Origin: Chloroflexota bacterium
GTDB taxonomy: Bacteria > Chloroflexota > Ktedonobacteria > Ktedonobacterales > Ktedonobacteraceae
Assembly: GCA_005879655.1 (NCBI GenBank)
Contig: VBJK01000196.1
Coordinates: forward strand, 11,566 to 17,306
DNA: 5,741 bases
Direction: 5' to 3'
A model generated the notes under the pieces. That model was not told where the DNA came from. It ran no database searches and worked only from the letters and a program-made list of their open reading frames with translations. The position numbers were made by a program, and so were the translations under genes. The stretch's first letter is position 1, and every line of letters starts with the position of its first letter. Shown here piece by piece: positions 5,680 to 5,741 of the stretch.

Positions 5680-5741
5680 GGTATGTCCATGTTCTCCCTT
5701 TTACGTATCGAGAAGCTACGCGCATGAATCGCTATCACACA
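5680..5741 (-). pseudogene. Possible 5' start of the gene interrupted by the IS
   Basis: On the minus strand an AAAGGGAG stretch precedes ATG at 5690-5688, followed by Asp and Ile codons and then the IS end. Joined to 4211, the frame reads MDIPPNLFSTLVTVESEG and runs to the stop at 3941. The same frame is also open upstream to the window edge, so the real start could be further out. Short and tentative. Confidence 0.3.

Noticed and set aside
4186..5706. Similar AAGGG-containing sequences about 16-17 bases outside both IS ends, suggesting longer inverted repeats
   Set aside because: Only scattered bases match beyond the perfect 21 bp, and the spacing differs by one.

Overview
The window looks like a piece of a bacterial chromosome, probably from a GC-moderate member of the Chloroflexota. 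My best guess is a Ktedonobacteria-like organism. This rests on gene style only: a secreted LysM plus CHAP protein, a Chloroflexota-like PPK1 sequence, an IS4-family element and many palindromes in the spacers. No rRNA or other marker is present to confirm it.

Layout. Positions 1-621 (+) carry the 3' part of a secreted LysM-CHAP cell-wall hydrolase gene whose start lies upstream of the window. It converges on a polyphosphate kinase 1 (ppk1) gene on the minus strand (2812-780). The spacer between them holds a perfect 23-bp inverted repeat whose arms are themselves palindromic, and a possible ppk terminator. The ppk gene has a good promoter and both catalytic histidines. It is broken by a deletion of about 82 bp plus a frameshift near 1734, which removes the equivalent of E. 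coli Arg375, so it is most likely a recent pseudogene.

Positions 2881-4211 hold no convincing intact gene. They look like a decay zone: a possible 3' remnant of a PqqD-like gene, a GC-rich hairpin element, a second clean inverted repeat (14-bp arms), a 12-bp tandem duplication and a strongly G+T-skewed stretch. At its right edge lies a minus-strand reading frame that abuts the insertion sequence.

Positions 4212-5679 are an apparently complete 1468-bp IS4-family insertion sequence with perfect 21-bp terminal inverted repeats and one full-length DDE transposase. Joining the two flanks of the element restores a 93-codon minus-strand reading frame with an ATG and a Shine-Dalgarno-like sequence. 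The element may therefore have interrupted a small gene right at its start, although no target-site duplication is visible.

The genes do not form one pathway. The coherent story is erosion: an inactivated ppk1, gene remnants, palindromic repeats and an IS insertion. I found no convincing new multi-gene system. The best leads are the ppk1 lesion, the IS-interrupted reading frame, a leader hairpin that could mask the transposase ribosome binding site, and the nested palindrome.
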